From assembly GCF_020080835.1 (NCBI RefSeq), contig NC_058158.1:2728001-2792000 (forward strand): a DNA stretch of 64,000 bases. The letters are read 5' to 3'. Positions 24,187 through 34,494 of the stretch are shown piece after piece. Made by a program: the position numbers and the translations under genes. Under the pieces are notes generated by a model that did not search any database, had not been told where the DNA came from, and saw only the letters and a list, made by a program, of their open reading frames with translations. Source of the stretch: Cotesia glomerata (Eukaryota > Arthropoda > Insecta > Hymenoptera > Braconidae). The first letter of the stretch is position 1, and each line of letters begins with the position of its first letter.

Positions 24187-24844
24187 TGGTGATTACTTAT
24201 CCGGAGTCTACATTTTTTTGACTTAGAAATAATGAATTTTTCTCATCTCCGGGCGGAAAGCGTCGATTTTCCTCCCACTGCGCTAAACGAAAATGCCGCT
24301 TTCCGCCTCCGTCGAGGAGAAAAATAGTATACACACCACGGGCAGTAAATAAGAAAGCCTCAGATCACATGTTTATTGACCTCGGCTTCGCCTCGGACAA
24401 CAATTACATGTGATCTGAGACATTTCTTATTTTACTGCCCTAGATGTGTAATATACTATTTATTGTAACTAAATTTATTATATTCGATTGTCATTTGTTT
24501 AAAATAAATTTTTTAATTCTATTGGTTATGTTTATATTCTAGGCAGATTTCTTCACTTATGAGACCTGCCATTTCTTTAACTGAAACTTTCAATGCTCAT
24601 TACAAATTTTTTTTCATATCAATTATTATTCATTTTTGTAAGAAAGACACGTCAAGGTTATAATGATTGCACATTAAAAGTTACAATGAATATCAGCTAG
24701 AATAATTACATGGATAAAAGGTACATGTCAATTCGATAGAATTTGGAATCTGTGCAAATCAAAAAAATACTAATTAAATTTCAAGTCTAGATCTAAAAAT
24801 GCAATTCTATAAAGCGCCCAGCGGAGCGGGCGAGTAACAGCTAG
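24187..24844 (+). mobile_element. 5'-truncated Helitron 2, carrying an insertion
   Basis: From TGGTGATTACTTATCCGGA to the terminal CTAG (24841-24844, followed by T) the sequence tracks Helitron 1. The hairpin CGCCC/GGGCG is perfect here. The TC head is missing; the match starts abruptly at about 24187. A 220 bp composite palindrome (24242-24461) interrupts the body. No coding frame. Confidence 0.8.
24242..24461. mobile_element. Composite double-hairpin insertion (L)
   Basis: Compared with Helitrons 1 and 3 this block is extra sequence between GAATTTTT and ATTGTAACT. It is made of two adjacent hairpins. The first (about 24242-24325) pairs GGGCGGAAAGCG with CGCTTTCCGCCTCC. The second (24325-24458) has about 50 bp arms: TAGTATACACACC and GGGCAGTAAATAAGAAA mirror TTTCTTATTTTACTGCCC and TGTGTAATATACTA. 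Its loop holds a smaller hairpin (CCTCGGCTTCGCCTCGG). It is G/C-rich against its surroundings. Confidence 0.7.
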
Positions 24845-24860
24845 TAGGAGAAGGGGGGGG

Positions 24861-25220
24861 GGGCAAAATGGGCCCGTTAAGAAAAAAATGTTGATATCCT
24901 TAGTGTTTTTCTCTGGTTTTACTTTTTTTTTAGTCCCTTGCCAAGTATTTGACCTCAATTTGCTCTGTTCACTAAAAATAAAAAATTGAAAATGTGGGGC
25001 AAAATGGGCCACATCAAGAAAATTTTTATAATATGAGTTTTTCAGCTCGTTTTACTTTTTTGGCCTCTTACTGAGTTTATGGTATTAATTTTTTTGTGTA
25101 TATTAAAATTAAAAAATTGAGAAAAGTGGGGTAAAATGGGCCCCCCAAAAAACAATATGTTTCTTACTTTTGTTTTATATTTTGAATTTTTTTATTATGT
25201 ATTCAGTATAAAAAATTAGG
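24861..25220 (+). repeat. Tandem repeat, period about 136-142 bp
   Basis: Three units each begin GGG(C/T)AAAATGGGCC, at 24861, 24997 and 25139. Each continues with a CAAGAAAA or TAAGAAAA block, a TTTTACTTTTTT block and an AAAAATTGA block before the next start. The third unit is incomplete and fades at about 25220. The first unit follows an 11-G run that lies 8 bases after the end of Helitron 2. No frame is kept between units. Confidence 0.75.
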
Positions 25221-25339
25221 ATAACAGTAGACCCTATAGGGTTGGCTTTTATAAAAGCCATCCCTGCAACTTCCCGCTAACTCCATACCTAAACGCTCCA
25301 CATTTTACGCCAAAAGCAATAATAAATCAGATAGAAAAT

Positions 25340-26050
25340 GTCGGACTAATTAAAAAAAAACGCGTTTTTCGAATTATTTCGTCAACGGTATCTCTCAAAC
25401 TAATCAACCAATTTCAGTCCTGTTAACGGCGATCAACGCGGGTTTCCAAGCTTAAAAACCGATCAGTTTTTCGAATCGATTGGTGAAGCCAATAAAAATG
25501 TATCACAAAAAAAACAATTTTTTAGAATTTTTTTGACGATATCTCACAAATGAATCAACCGATTTAAAAAAAATTAAAGGCATTCTATGCAGTTATTCTA
25601 GAACAAAAAGATTAATTATTACTAACCAAACAATCGGACGTGAAATTTCAAAGATGTGTTAAAAAAATACTTTTTGTAATTTTTAAAGTTAAATATCTCT
25701 CGAACCATTCAACCGATTTTGACGTTATTGGCGGCGATTAAAGTGATTTTTTTAAGCTCTAAAAATCATCTCGTTGAATCAAAAACGATCCAGGAATAAA
25801 TGTCGGAGTTATGTAAGAAAAAAAAACATTTTTTCCCTGATATTTTGTTCATGATACCTCACAAACGAATCGACCAATTTTGATCGCGTTGACGGCAATC
25901 GACGCAGTTTTTTAAGCTTAAGAGCTGATTAGTTTTTGAAAACGATTGATTCAGCAGATTAAATTTATTTAAAAAAAAACATTTTCTGAAAATTTTATTT
26001 TCGAGATTACTCAAAATCTATTGGCCCGCATTACCTTAAATATTATAAAA
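25340..26050 (+). repeat. Diverged tandem array, period about 150-160 bp
   Basis: The motif TATCTCTCAAACTAATCAAC recurs as TATCTCACAAATGAATCAAC, TATCTCTCGAACCATTCAAC, TACCTCACAAACGAATCGAC and, weakly, TTACTCAAAATCTATTGG. The starts are at 25389, 25540, 25694, 25855 and about 26004. Between them come GGCGATCAACG-like and TTTTTAAGCTTAA-like blocks in the same order. Copies have diverged, so the array is old. It is unrelated in sequence to the array just before it. Confidence 0.75.
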
Positions 26051-26067
26051 TTTTTTGATCAACAGTA

Positions 26068-26094
26068 GTGTTGAAAATCTCTAACAGACGGCGC
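26068..26094 (-). repeat. Core word of dispersed repeat R (inverted copy)
   Basis: On the minus strand this reads GCGCCGTCTGTTAGAGATTTT followed by CAACACTA. It matches TGCGTCCTCTGTCGGGGATT in copy 1 (4715) and GCGCCCTCTGTCGGAAATTT in copy 2 (44971). Only this block is recognised here. Confidence 0.45.
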
Positions 26095-27109
26095 ACGGTC
26101 GCTGAATCGTTTTGCTACTGGATAGTTAACCGGAGTTTTTAAGTTCTAAAATATAAATCTTTCTAATTCTTTCTTAAGACCATGTATGATCAGATCGGGC
26201 CAAATATATAATTGGCTTTTATCAGAACATAAATGGCTAGATAAAAATTTATTCGCGATTAGAAGTAGATAAAATTCTTGGAATAAAATGCTAAGTAAAG
26301 AGTATTCTATAGAATACCTATAGATCGTATTAAAAATGTGCCATCATATTGGATTTATGACGTCTTTTCAATGTCCAAATCCCCAATGTTTTCAGACATC
26401 TTCCGAAAGTAACTATTTTAAATATTAAATTATGGCTATTTGACTTTTTTTTTCAATCTTGTTTAAAAAATTTTTTATTGATAATTTGAATGTAAGATCT
26501 TGTAACAACCACGTATCCAACTGAATATTATTTCAAATATTGAGCAATCCTCGGCTCGAAATTGCTCTCCAAAGTCCAGGGTCTTAAACGGGGATCGCGT
26601 CGAAACGACAAAACATAAATAAAAAAATTACAAAAAACAAATTTTTGATGTTAAAAATTTATAAGAATTTTATTTTTAAAAATTCTTAAACCAATAACTA
26701 TAAAAATAAAATTATTTTTACATCCACATGATTTATATTTTTCGAAAATAAAATTCTTAGAAGGTGAAATATGAAGTAACTTTTCCTTGAAATTTTTAAA
26801 CAGTCAGTTAGGGTTAATCCACTTACGTAATCATTTTTCTAAATATTTTATGTCTAAAAAATTTTTTTCCATTCTAGCCTCGAGCTAATTTGTAGTTAAA
26901 AATAAATTTTAGATTATTTTTAAATGTATATTTTTCTGATTAAAACTTAATTTAAATATTCAGTATATAGATCCAAACTTGAATAATTCATAGAACAGAG
27001 GTTAGAAAAAAAATAGAAAAGATGACGATGAAGATGAATATAATACAATAAGGTTATTACTGAGATAGTATTGTGGTATATTGAGTCAGTTATTGGAGAG
27101 GTGTATTGA

Positions 27110-27495
27110 AAATTGAATGCGATGAGTTGCGGGATTGAGGAAAATAAACAGGTTCTATTGGATCTGGAATCTCAAATCTCGAATCTCAAATCTGGTGGAT
27201 AGGATGAATGTTTAGATAATCAGGATTTGTAGGAGCCGGAGGATCGAGTAAGAGTGTGTAGGAATCCTTGGCCAATAGGATTACGCTAACTCAGTGTAAT
27301 CTGGGAGCGATGACCCGGTGCCCTAGGCTTTTGCCCTTCTCCAGGTACTGGAAGAGCTCAAGGTAATCGCCAAGCTACGAGACGGTCGGAGCCTCTGTTC
27401 CGTAGATGGAGATGGTTACAGGAGAAGATCGTGTCTTATACTCTTGAGCGAGGAGCAAGCCCTCAGTATAAGATTTACTTTATTATTATTATTAC

Positions 27496-27538
<43 letters not shown>
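27110..27538 (+). repeat. Balanced stretch ending in (TTA)n, possible retroposon 3' end
   Basis: About 370 bp of G/C-balanced sequence runs straight into a (TTA)n tract at 27480-27538. Balanced sequence with a simple triplet tail is how the 3' ends of some non-LTR retrotransposons look (I-clade tails are triplet repeats; established knowledge). No reverse transcriptase frame and no target duplication could be seen, so this is a weak inference. The plain alternative is unique DNA beside a microsatellite. The poly-Leu frame at 27444-27629 is the microsatellite itself. Confidence 0.25.
27480..27538 (+). repeat. (TTA)n microsatellite
   Basis: About 19 TTA units with one ACTG interruption. Confidence 0.95.
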
Positions 27539-27718
27539 CAGGATAGTTGCTTTATACCCCATTCGACTGATTTATGGCACATTATTGAAACCTTTGCTCC
27601 CAGATAAATTTAAGATCCTATTTTGGTAACATTTACTTTATCTGTAATGTAATACAACATTATTCCGCTCAAATATTCATATTAACCTTTTATTTTTCAA
27701 ATACTTTGTCATAAAATA

Positions 27719-27945
27719 CTCTGATAGAATGATTTGTTAATGATTAATCAGTCTTATTAATTGTTAATAAATAAATTTTTAACATTCAAAAATATAATAA
27801 ATGCTTATTAACAGTTGATGAATATTTATTTTTAATTAAAAAATATTATTTATATAGTAAAAAATATTTATTTGTATTTAATAAATGAATAGATTGTTTC
27901 CAAACAAATAAATTCATTAATAGTTAATAAATTTGTTCATCAGTG
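27719..27945. mobile_element. TA-flanked inverted-repeat element (M)
   Basis: CTCTGATAGAATGATTTGTT on the left mirrors the complement of AAATTTGTTCATCAGTG on the right; TA stands on both sides (27717-27718 and 27946-27947). The interior is rich in TTAATAAATAAATT-type words. A decayed relative may lie at 42655-42975. No coding frame. Confidence 0.6.
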
Positions 27946-28435
27946 TACTTTTTGGTATCTAAAATAACCTAATGTATATTTGTTTGTTCAAACGTTTTTG
28001 GTTTTTAATTCAATTTTATTTATTTAATATCATTAGTCAAGGAATAACTGGATAAGGTTGATGGATAACAGCAATAATAACAACCAGATTTAAAATTTAA
28101 AATATCATAACATATATGTAAGGATTTAAAATTTAAAGGTTACGGAGTTTAATAACATCAACTATAGATCTCTCTAAACATCGAAGAAGCTACGGAACGC
28201 CAGGAGAAACCGGTTTGCACCGTTGATCGGTGGCGGGTCATCTAGGTACACTTACAGGTACATACACGTGGTATTATATAGGGGATACGTAACGTGTGTG
28301 AGGAGTCGTTCCCGACTACATACGTGAATTCTCACTTACGAGCTCTACTCTAAGTATAAGAAAGTAAAAGATCTAGGGAGCAATGTACGAGTCATAATTA
28401 CACTTCGAGTATCAAGATATGCTTTATTATTAGTG

Positions 28436-28457
28436 TAATTATTATTATTATTATTAT
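28436..28457 (+). repeat. (ATT)n microsatellite
   Basis: Seven ATT units following balanced sequence, as at 27480. Confidence 0.85.
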
Positions 28458-28797
28458 TTTCTTTTATTCTGTAGATACTTAGCTTGATTGTCTTTTTTAA
28501 ATCCTTAACTAAAATTTCTTTTTTAGATGTTTTCATATGAGTAATTATTAAATTGGACGGATATTTTTGGTCCAAATGTATTATTTATAAGTTAAGTGCA
28601 ATGATATTCACTGTGAACATTGAACAATTACATAAAATATAAATGGCTCTAAAAAAAACCTTAATCATATTTGTAAAGAATTATATGTTTTTAATTAATT
28701 ATGTATTTTTCAGAACCTGATCAAGACTTATAAAATAGTCGAAACTTTATAAAGTAGAGATTACATAGTTCATTGTCCTTTGCAATGACATATCAGT

Positions 28798-28988
28798 TCA
28801 ATTTTAAAGAATTTCATTGTCTTGATTTAAATAGAAAAATTCTTGAACTGAGAAATTCTTCTTAGTGAAAGTAAATTCCACTTGATTTAAAAATTTTTTG
28901 TTTTAATTCAAGAAATTAAAATCTTAAAAATGACTTTCTTGATTCAAAAATTTATCTCTTCAATCAAGTTAATTTTTTTTGCAATGTA
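28798..28988. repeat. Degraded copy of TTCAAG family (A4)
   Basis: Contains AAAAATTCTTGAACTGAGAA, TTCAAGAAAT, TTCTTGATTCAA and ends CAATCAAGTTAATTTTTTTT GCAATG followed by TA. The right end corresponds to the right end of the intact copy at 51777-51991. The left terminus is not recognisable. Confidence 0.5.
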
Positions 28989-30502
28989 CATTTCCAAGCT
29001 TTCAGACAAATAAATTTTTTTAATAACAAGAATTTGTACCAATTTTTTGTATTATCATTATTATTTTCCTAATTTAAAAATCATTTCTATTTTAAATTAT
29101 TAAATAATATGAAATGTATAATAACAAAGAAAGAATTGATACGTGGCGACTTTCTTTTTCTTAAAATTGATTCTGTCAAAAATCTAATTAAGTATTTTAT
29201 AGTTATATATAGATAAACTAATTTCAGTTATTATTATCATCATAATATTTTTTATTCCAATAATAATATTTACCCGGCAATATGAAACTGGTTAGTCGTG
29301 TCGTAGATATTAATTATAATCATAATTACACAGTAAATTTTCCAAGCCTTAAACTTTCTATTAAAGTACGATACGTTAAATTAAGCTTACGCTCTTGGCA
29401 TCTGTTTCAAGCACACAAATACCCTCTGCCTAGACTTTTAACGACTACTAACTACTAGAAGTGTACGACTGGATCTGGTGAATCGTACCGCGTATAGCAT
29501 TGTGTTAAACAAAAAAACGTTATCTCCGTGGCATGAATATTTAGCTTGGAAAGTTATTTCGAGTAGTAAAAAAATATTTATAAAAATAAAGGAAAAATAT
29601 TAGCATTCGAAAGGAACGGGTGTGAGACTCGTACGTGCCGAATGTTTCTTTCAATAAATACCTTACTTATACTTATGCTTACTGTGCATTTACATCGTAC
29701 AATACGATACAAGAGAGCGCTACTATACTGGCAGACCTCTGATGTATTCTGCGTACAAGAGTTGAGAATTGTGAAGAACCCAGAAAATTTGTAATCTTAG
29801 AACGGCTTGGCGAGGCACGTCGTCGAACAAAGAAATCCTCCAACGGACTACCACGCGGTCTAAACTTCCGGCGCGCGCCATATTTTATATCACATATATC
29901 TTTTTTATATTTATATTAGATATGTGTGTGTTAAATAAAATAATGTAAAGGTCGACGTATGCGCTATTGGTTTTGGGTTGGGCACGCGGTCCGCAGATGT
30001 CGACGGACCCCAATTGAACGTACATACATTGGACCCGAATCTTTTTTGCTCGTGCCCTCCTTTTTCTTCACGGTGTTAGATTATTATATACATGTACAGA
30101 CATACACATATGTGTTTTTTTATCTTACTTTCATCATTGACATCGGATCCTCATTTTATTCCTTCGATGTGCCAGCTGAGACGCATGTCAAGAGGATAAA
30201 ACCCGGGAAAGGGACGTTCTGCGATACACAGGCGCGTGGTCCATTGTATTCGATTGCTTTTTAAGTGCCATGAATAAAATATATTTTTGATTTTTTTTTT
30301 TTTTTCGTAATGGATAAATGTAAGGAGACCAGAATATGAAAGTTATTTATTAATGTCCTGACGTTTTTTTTTTTTTTTGGTTGTTAAGAGAAAATATTGT
30401 AAAAAATTTTTTATTTCATTACAAATTTCATTCAACTAAGCCTCATGATTCACTGGTACTTTAAATTTAGTAATCTATACTAATAAATGGAGAGCCGGTT
30501 TT

Positions 30503-32034
30503 GAAGTGAAACTTCTTTATCGACGTATGAGAGAAATTTTGTAGCAATGTAAAAAATCGTCACGATTTTCCTTTACGCGCCATGTTGTTTTTTTTTATCA
30601 AAGTTCAGTATATCACCGTAAAGAATAAATCTAGTAAGCATTATTAATTCTAAAAACAATTTAAAAAACAAATTAAATGATAATTTAAAATAAAACAAAA
30701 CAATTATTAGTAATTAAAAATATGTACATGTACATATTTTTTATTTCGTTTCTAATGATTTGTCTATTCATTTTGAATTCTATAAAATCAATCCATGTCT
30801 ACAAGATTAACTGTCATTAAATAATTGTATTACTTTGAATAGATCATTCCAATTATTTACTCATAACTTGTGTAATTGAGTAAGTTATTAAATATTTGCT
30901 TTGAATTATTTTTACTAAGTTATGGCATGAAATATAAATATTGACGGTCTAATTAGCAATTGATCTAACCCCTTAATTTGCAGAAGGTGATTTTTTAACA
31001 TTTTGATGTAGCAATAGTCCAATTATAAATTATTTGAATGATTCAAACTAAAATATTATACCTCTAGTAGATATTAAATGGTTTTTTAAAGTGATAATAA
31101 ATTTTTAACTAATTGTTTTTTCGAACAAATGGAAGATTTTCTAAAATGGAGTTAGACAATTCGCTAATTAGAACATCGATATTAAAGTTTTTTATATAAT
31201 TTTTGTAAACTGATTAACTAATTTTTAGATTAAATAATGGCAGAATTTAAAAATGACAACAATGGTAGTGACGATGAGATCATAATTGATAAATTACAAT
31301 AATTATATATTAGCAACCTTGCAGTCACTATGTGACTGCCGTGACTTAATGAACTATGAATAAATAAAATTTTGCTTTATTAAATAATGACTTTTGTTAA
31401 ATTACACTGTACTTTTTTAACTACTGACGTTTTTTAAAAATATAAGCTCATCCCAATGTTACACTCATCAAGAGCTTTCATGTGAGTACCCACATGTATT
31501 TTTGATATATTTTTCATATATACATATATATAATACATATAAATATAGGAAAAATTGATGTGGATACTTAAATGAAAGGTCTTAATGAGTGTAACATCAG
31601 GATGAGCTTATATCTTTTAACGTCAATAGTTCCTCACAAGATACAGGGTCATTTTCTTAACTATGTACCTAAAGATAGAGCATTTTCGAATGCAGCATAA
31701 ATACTTATCATCATAAATTAACTATTGGTGAGAATGATATGAAACCTTTAAAAGGCACAACTTCAGGTCAAAACTTTTCCAACTAAAACCAAATTTAACC
31801 ATAAAACCCATTTTATCATAAATCCACTGGCCACAAAATTTCGCTTATTTTCTTTATAATATAGATAAGAGCAATGATAAAATGAATTACTCATTTTATT
31901 TGTATGCATGTCTATAATACTAAAATAGCTTTTAATTTAATCCGGAAAAATTTTTTTCTCAAGTCTCATCTACCCAATTTCTATGAAGTTGTAAATAGTA
32001 AAAAATGATATGCCATAAAGAAGTTTCTCTTCTT
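30503..32034. mobile_element. Inverted-repeat-bounded segment inside Helitron 3 (J-inner)
   Basis: GAAGTGAAACTTCTTTATCG at the left mirrors the complement of CCATAAAGAAGTTTCTCTTC at the right, 18 of 20 positions. The segment coincides with the part missing from Helitron 1, so it is either a DNA transposon inserted in Helitron 3 or an ancestral Helitron body lost from Helitron 1. There is no clear target duplication and no coding frame. It contains the palindrome at 31419-31631. Confidence 0.5.
31419..31631. mobile_element. Near-palindromic element (K)
   Basis: The left arm has AACTACTGACGTT, ATATAAGCTCATCC and TGTTACACTCATCAAGA. The right arm has, in inverted order, TCTTAATGAGTGTAACATCA, GGATGAGCTTATAT and AACGTCAATAGTT. 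Arms are about 80 bp and are separated by an A/T-rich loop. Length 213 bp, no frame. Strong hairpin potential if transcribed. Confidence 0.7.
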
Positions 32035-32565
32035 GTCTGTGTACTCTGGTACACACATATTTTTTTGTCCGGTTATACTGCGAAAACTACTGAACCGATC
32101 GGAATAAGACTTATACCATAAGATGAAGCGTGTTTCGGAGAAGGTTTTAGTATATGATATGGTGGTGATTACTTATCCGGAACCTATATTTTTTTGACTT
32201 AGAAATAATGAATTTTTATTGTAACTAAATTTATTCTATTCGATTGTCATTTGTTTAAAATAAATTTTTTAATTCTATTGGTTATGTTTATATTCTAGGC
32301 AGAAACTTTCAATGCTCATTACAAATTGTTTTTCATATTAATTATTATTCATTTTTGTAAGAAAAACACGAGAATGTTATAATGATTGTACATTGAAAAT
32401 TACAATGAATATTAGCTAGAATAATTACATGGATAAAAGGTGCATGCCAATTCGACAGAATTTGGAATCTGTGCAAGTCAAAACAATACTCTAATTAAAT
32501 TTCAAGTCTAGATCTAAAAATGCAATTCTATAAAGCGCCCAGCGGAGCGGGCGAGTAACAGCTAG

Positions 32566-34017
32566 TAAAAAATAAATAAGTTATTACTTATTACATTTTA
32601 TTAAATGAATGCAATTTTGGATAAATTGTGACTAATTTAACCACTAAAAATAATCGTAAACAATTGAACGCATAAGCTATTACTGTTTTTATTACTTATG
32701 AAATTTAAACAAGAAAAAAAAGTCGGATTTTTTGAAGTAATTAAAATTATTGAAATTCATTAAATAAATCACTCTAGAATTATTTTTGTACCTATCAAGA
32801 TTTCACCATCGATGAAAGGTGAGACTAACTGACAGTTTATATTTAAAGTTTTCCGGGTGCTGTTAATTTCTCAATTTCCATCTGTATTTTTATACAAGCC
32901 ATCTGAAGAATTTTATCAAAAATAAACTGCTTAATTAAATAATGATTTAATTACAAGCAAAAATGTCACTCGAGACGAGAAGAGAGTGTTCTCTTGCTCG
33001 GATATTCGGTAAGTGGTTTTAATTACAAAAGCTGGTCGTGATATTTTGAGAGCAGTTGAATTCTCCACGTAATAATAATGATAGTAATAGTAATGATAAT
33101 AATTATTATATTCATAAAACAGCGATTTCCTTATTTACCTATATAATTTTACATTTAATGCTCTCAACTAAAATATTATTGTCATATCCTTACCATTGTT
33201 ATAAATTAAAATCTAATTAAACTCGAGAGAATGAATAAATTTATTAATTTAATAAAATAAATTTAGCTTTTGTATTTAAATAAACTGCGCAGTCATGATA
33301 ATCTACAGTTTCAATAAATAACCGAACGTGTTTTGATTCTTTTCCTCTGGGAGAATTGATTGTCACAGTAAATGCGTCCGTCTATATGTTTCTCCGCCAT
33401 AGACTATACCACCCCCGTCTGTTTGTACATTTATGTGTAAATATGCATGCATATAGAAACCGTGGTGGTATGAAATGCAGTATAAAACGCGACACGGCTT
33501 TTAATACCAGGGAGACATAAATATCGGGTCTCTAATTGGCCAGATAAGCACGCATGCACGTGCTGCACGCATTATTCCTGTGGTCAAACCATCGAATTTG
33601 TAATTATGCTTTTAATTGAAAACGTGGCAACCTGGGATAAAGTCTATTTAGCCGCTCCACGAGCGAAGTCGCCAGGTCATTGATGAACATTATGCTTCAT
33701 TCCATTAGAATGTCAGAGTAAGTCTCCATTATTGATTCCTATTTTTTATTTTATTTTCAGGAAATTTCATGCCTGCAGAAATTTTCTTAAAACAAAAAAT
33801 ATCAATTGCCCTCTGATTAATTATTTATTAATATCTAATATTAGTTTCAGCGTCTAAATTTTTATGGTTTTTTCCTCAGAATTTGGTAATTGTTTAATTT
33901 TTAAGCAGAAAAAATAAAAAAATAAAAAATTTAAAACTTTTTTTTTTCATCATTCTATTTTGTAAGTACACATTTTTTACGTTACCTAATTAAAAGCTTC
34001 AAATGTTGACTAATGTA
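32566..34017. other. Non-coding stretch with a balanced core
   Basis: A/T-rich to about 33330. Then 33340-33730 is balanced, unique and dense in known factor-binding words: CACGTG, TAATTA, TTAATTG and TGTGGT. It holds no long frame and could be a conserved regulatory element, but only comparison with related genomes would tell. A/T-rich again after 33740. Confidence 0.4.
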
Positions 34018-34129
34018 ATCCCTGAATAAAAAAAAGTATTGAGACAAAGAAAAAACTATTGAAAAGTATTGGATTGACTAGAAAACCAATACTTTTTTCT
34101 TTGTCTCAATACTTTTTTTTATCAGGGAT
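34018..34129. repeat. 112 bp hairpin element (J)
   Basis: ATCCCTGAATAAAAAAAAGT and ATTGAGACAAAGAAAAAACT on the left mirror ACTTTTTTCTTTGTCTCAAT and ACTTTTTTTTATCAGGGAT on the right, with a loop of about 20 bases. The ends ATCCCTGA/TCAGGGAT are perfect complements. It looks like a minimal inverted-repeat element. No frame. Confidence 0.75.
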
Positions 34130-34494
34130 TCTTTTATCATTATTTAACAGAAAAATTAACGTTTAAAAAATTTTTTTTCTTTTAAATTATTCTTTTTATT
34201 ATGAATGAAAAAAAAATATATGTTATTGTTCAAAAAAATTCTTAATAGTATTTTTATGGATTGAAGTATTGTGGACCGAGAAACTAAACCAGAATTTTTT
34301 CCGTGGTAGAAAAAGGAATTAAACAAAAAAATATTCATATTAACCGTCGGTAACTCAGAAATACTTTTTTTTATCAGCAGTTTCATATTTATTTCAGTCT
34401 CTAAGATATGTCAAAAAAAAATTTTTTTCTATATTAAATTTCATAGTCCATTATTATCAATTTTTTGCGTATCCATTGAACTTAACTCTCCCTG
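34130..34494. other. A/T-rich non-coding stretch
   Basis: Homopolymer-rich A/T sequence. A 76-codon minus-strand frame has the lysine/phenylalanine bias expected of A/T-rich non-coding DNA. Nothing else is seen. Confidence 0.5.

Larger units (their letters stand above)
26110..27718. other. Non-coding stretch
   Basis: A/T-rich unique sequence to about 27000, then a balanced stretch at 27050-27470 that ends in a (TTA)n tract. No domain-bearing frame. The balanced part is treated separately below. Confidence 0.5.
27948..30473. other. Non-coding stretch
   Basis: A/T-rich with balanced parts at about 28140-28400 and 29400-30260. The first balanced part again ends in an (ATT)n tract. A worn TTCAAG-family copy lies at about 28798-28988. 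The 101-codon frame at 29959-30264 has no domain. Nothing else recognised. Confidence 0.5.
30474..32565 (+). mobile_element. Helitron 3, long form with internal insertions
   Basis: Starts TCTATACTAATAAATGGAGA after A (30473) and ends CGAGTAACAGCTAG before T (32566), with a perfect CGCCC/GGGCG hairpin. Bases 30474-30500 and 32059-32565 match Helitron 1. The roughly 1.55 kb between them is absent from Helitron 1 and has its own inverted ends. Bases homologous to the CTTTAACTGAAACTTTC approach of Helitron 1 are partly deleted near 32300. No frame over 60 codons lies inside, so the element is non-autonomous. Confidence 0.8.
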
